6,512 nt of DNA, from the NCBI GenBank assembly GCA_964624555.1, contig CAZUXB010000063.1, positions 1 to 6,512 of the forward strand. The letters are read 5' to 3'. Positions within the stretch are counted from its first letter, which is position 1, and every line of letters starts with the position of its first letter. The stretch comes from SXRF01 sp964624555 (GTDB lineage: Bacteria; Pseudomonadota; Alphaproteobacteria; Rickettsiales; SXRF01). The notes under the pieces are model-generated. The model saw only the letters and a list, made by a program, of their open reading frames with translations. It made no database searches and was not told the origin of the DNA. A program made the position numbers and the translations under genes. This document shows, piece after piece, positions 5,255 to 6,512 of this stretch.

Positions 5255-6512
5255 CTATAGCTTCTTTATCAGCCCCAGGACTTTTTCGGCAGCTAGGGGA
5301 ATATTGGTACCCGGCCCAAATATGGCGGCCACACCGGCTTTTTCCAGAACGCCATAATCCTGCGCCGGAATAACCCCACCACAAACAACTAATATATCAC
5401 CCCGCCCCGCATCTTTGAGTGCTTTGATAAGTTGCGGCACCAGTGTTTTATGCCCGGCCGCGTGTGAGGATACACCGATTATATGAACATCATTCTCCAC
5501 CGCCTGACGCGCGACTTCTTCCGGTGTGGCAAAGAGCGAGCCGACATCAACGTCAAAACCCATATCAGCAAAAGCGGTGGCGATAACCTTGGCACCACGG
5601 TCATGCCCGTCCTGCCCCATTTTGGCAACCAGCATGCGCGGCCTGCGCCCCTCGCCCTTGGCAAATTCTGAGACCTTATCGCGTATCGGTTTTAAGCTGT
5701 CATCACCTTCATACACTGCGCCATATACTCCTGAAATCGTGCGGATGCTGGCATTATAGCGGCCATAAATTTTTTCCAGCGCCGCGGATATCTCACCAAC
5801 TGTTGCCCGCACTTTAGCCGCTTCCACGGCAAGTTCCAATAGATTTCCGCTCTTATTCTTGGCGGCTTCGGTGAGCGCAGAGAGCGCTTTTTGCACAGCG
5901 GCAGAATCACGACTCGCGCGGATTTTTTCCAGCCTTGCGATCTGCGACTGGCGCACTTTTGCGTTATCAACATCAAGGATATCAATAGGGTCCTCTTTTT
6001 TAAGCTGGTATTTATTCACACCGACAATGACTTCCTCACCACGGTCGATACGTGCTTGTTTACGCGCCGCCGATTCTTCGATCTTCTGTTTGGGTATTCC
6101 CGCTTCAATGGCTTTGGTCATGCCACCCGCCGCATTCGCTTCGGCGATGAGCGCTTCGGCATGTGCTACCAGACTCGCGGTCAGCGATTCGATGTAATAG
6201 CTGCCGCCAAGAGGATCGACCACCTTGGTAACGCCACTTTCATGTTGCAGAATAAGCTGCGTGTTGCGGGCGGTGCGCGCCGNNNNNNNNNNNNNNNNNA
6301 GCACTGCGGCCATCGCTTCGATGGTGGTGCGCACCACATTGGTATACGGGTCCTTCTCGGTGAGCGACACGCCTGAAGTCTGGCAGTGCGTACGCAGCGC
6401 CGACGATACCGGGTTCTTAGGGTTATACTTGGCCATGGTTTTTGCCCAGAGTAAACGCGCCGCGCGCAGCTTGGCAATTTCCATGAAAAAATTCATGCCG
6501 ATGGCAAAGAAA
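5255..6512 (-). CDS. scpA: Methylmalonyl-CoA mutase, C-terminal part (gene runs off window)
   Basis: Adenosylcobalamin-dependent enzyme that converts (R)-methylmalonyl-CoA to succinyl-CoA, the last step of propionyl-CoA assimilation. About 418 residues are visible, reading leftwards from the window edge; the frame is open to 6512, so the ATG at 6496 is internal (FFAIGMNFFMEIAKLRAA). The barrel end has the family stretches NPKNP, LRTHCQTSG, SLTEKDPYTNVVRTTIEAM, then ARNTQLILQ, KVVDPLGGSYYIESLT, IEESAARKQARIDRGEE and VIVGVNKYQ. The B12-binding domain (about 5258-5650) contains the cobalt-ligand motif DGHDRG at 5594-5611 (His codon 5603-5605), then AAGHKTLVP and VVCGGVIP, and ends in GLIKKL. Full-length family members have about 700-730 residues. 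A 17-N gap interrupts the barrel. Related acyl-CoA mutases exist, and the residues that set substrate lie mostly outside the window, but the visible part resembles methylmalonyl-CoA mutase closely. No partner subunit gene is in view. Confidence 0.92.
   Translation of the reverse strand, partial: FFAIGMNFFMEIAKLRAARLLWAKTMAKYNPKNPVSSALRTHCQTSGVSLTEKDPYTNVVRTTIEAMAAVXXXXXXXARTARNTQLILQHESGVTKVVDPLGGSYYIESLTASLVAHAEALIAEANAAGGMTKAIEAGIPKQKIEESAARKQARIDRGEEVIVGVNKYQLKKEDPIDILDVDNAKVRQSQIARLEKIRASRDSAAVQKALSALTEAAKNKSGNLLELAVEAAKVRATVGEISAALEKIYGRYNASIRTISGVYGAVYEGDDSLKPIRDKVSEFAKGEGRRPRMLVAKMGQDGHDRGAKVIATAFADMGFDVDVGSLFATPEEVARQAVENDVHIIGVSSHAAGHKTLVPQLIKALKDAGRGDILVVCGGVIPAQDYGVLEKAGVAAIFGPGTNIPLAAEKVLGLIKKL
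6283..6299. other. Assembly gap of 17 N inside the mutase gene
   Basis: Seventeen undetermined bases interrupt the coding sequence between ...MAAV-Leu and Ala-Arg-Thr-Ala-Arg-Asn-Thr. The frame is kept across the gap. In methylmalonyl-CoA mutases about 23 residues normally lie between these flanks (including the conserved GGTQSLHTN segment), but only 7 codons fit here. The N run therefore probably stands for about 65 real bases, not 17. Confidence 0.85.

Noticed and set aside
5483..6376. Plus-strand open frames opposite the mutase gene
   Set aside because: They are shadows of the minus-strand gene, whose product has unmistakable family motifs; one even crosses the N gap.
1..6512. tRNA, rRNA, CRISPR, insertion sequence or toxin-antitoxin locus
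   Set aside because: I saw no cloverleaf, no regular spacer-repeat pattern, no transposase or terminal inverted repeats, and no gene pair with toxin-antitoxin features.

Overview
The window looks like a chromosomal segment of an alphaproteobacterium of moderate base composition. The left two thirds follow the order DUF2232 membrane protein, rplI, dnaB, alr, which is a familiar alphaproteobacterial neighbourhood (usually preceded by rpsF-rpsR and, in several lineages, followed by radA). The DnaB protein also has the longer loop before its FFSLEM segment that is typical of alphaproteobacteria. I cannot name a genus. The two small ankyrin-like genes would suit a host-associated or intracellular lineage, but that is only a hint.

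Layout. Positions 1-609 hold the 3' part of a multi-pass membrane protein (DUF2232/YybS type). Positions 717-1175 encode ribosomal protein bL9 with a good Shine-Dalgarno. Positions 1240-1431 hold a small unrecognised gene for a 63-residue protein with one membrane helix. Positions 1531-3015 encode the replicative helicase DnaB, with all core motifs and no intein. Nine bases later, alr (alanine racemase, 3025-4107) follows, probably translationally coupled. An AT-rich block then carries two small tandem genes (4216-4650 and 4778-5254). Their products are ankyrin-like paralogues, and each is preceded by a similar AT-rich promoter region. On the opposite strand, 5255 to the window end holds the C-terminal part of an adenosylcobalamin-dependent methylmalonyl-CoA mutase, interrupted by a 17-N assembly gap. 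Its stop codon directly abuts the stop of the second ankyrin-like gene.

How the genes relate. rplI, dnaB and alr are housekeeping genes for translation, replication and peptidoglycan precursor (D-alanine) supply. Methylmalonyl-CoA mutase links propionyl-CoA breakdown to succinyl-CoA and implies that the cell makes or imports cobalamin. The ankyrin-like pair appears to be an accessory insertion between this conserved cluster and the mutase gene.

I found no strong sign of a new multi-gene system. The items most worth checking are the duplicated ankyrin-like genes with their matching upstream regions, the small membrane-protein gene between rplI and dnaB, and the mis-sized gap in the mutase gene. 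No RNA gene, insertion sequence, CRISPR array or tRNA is visible.
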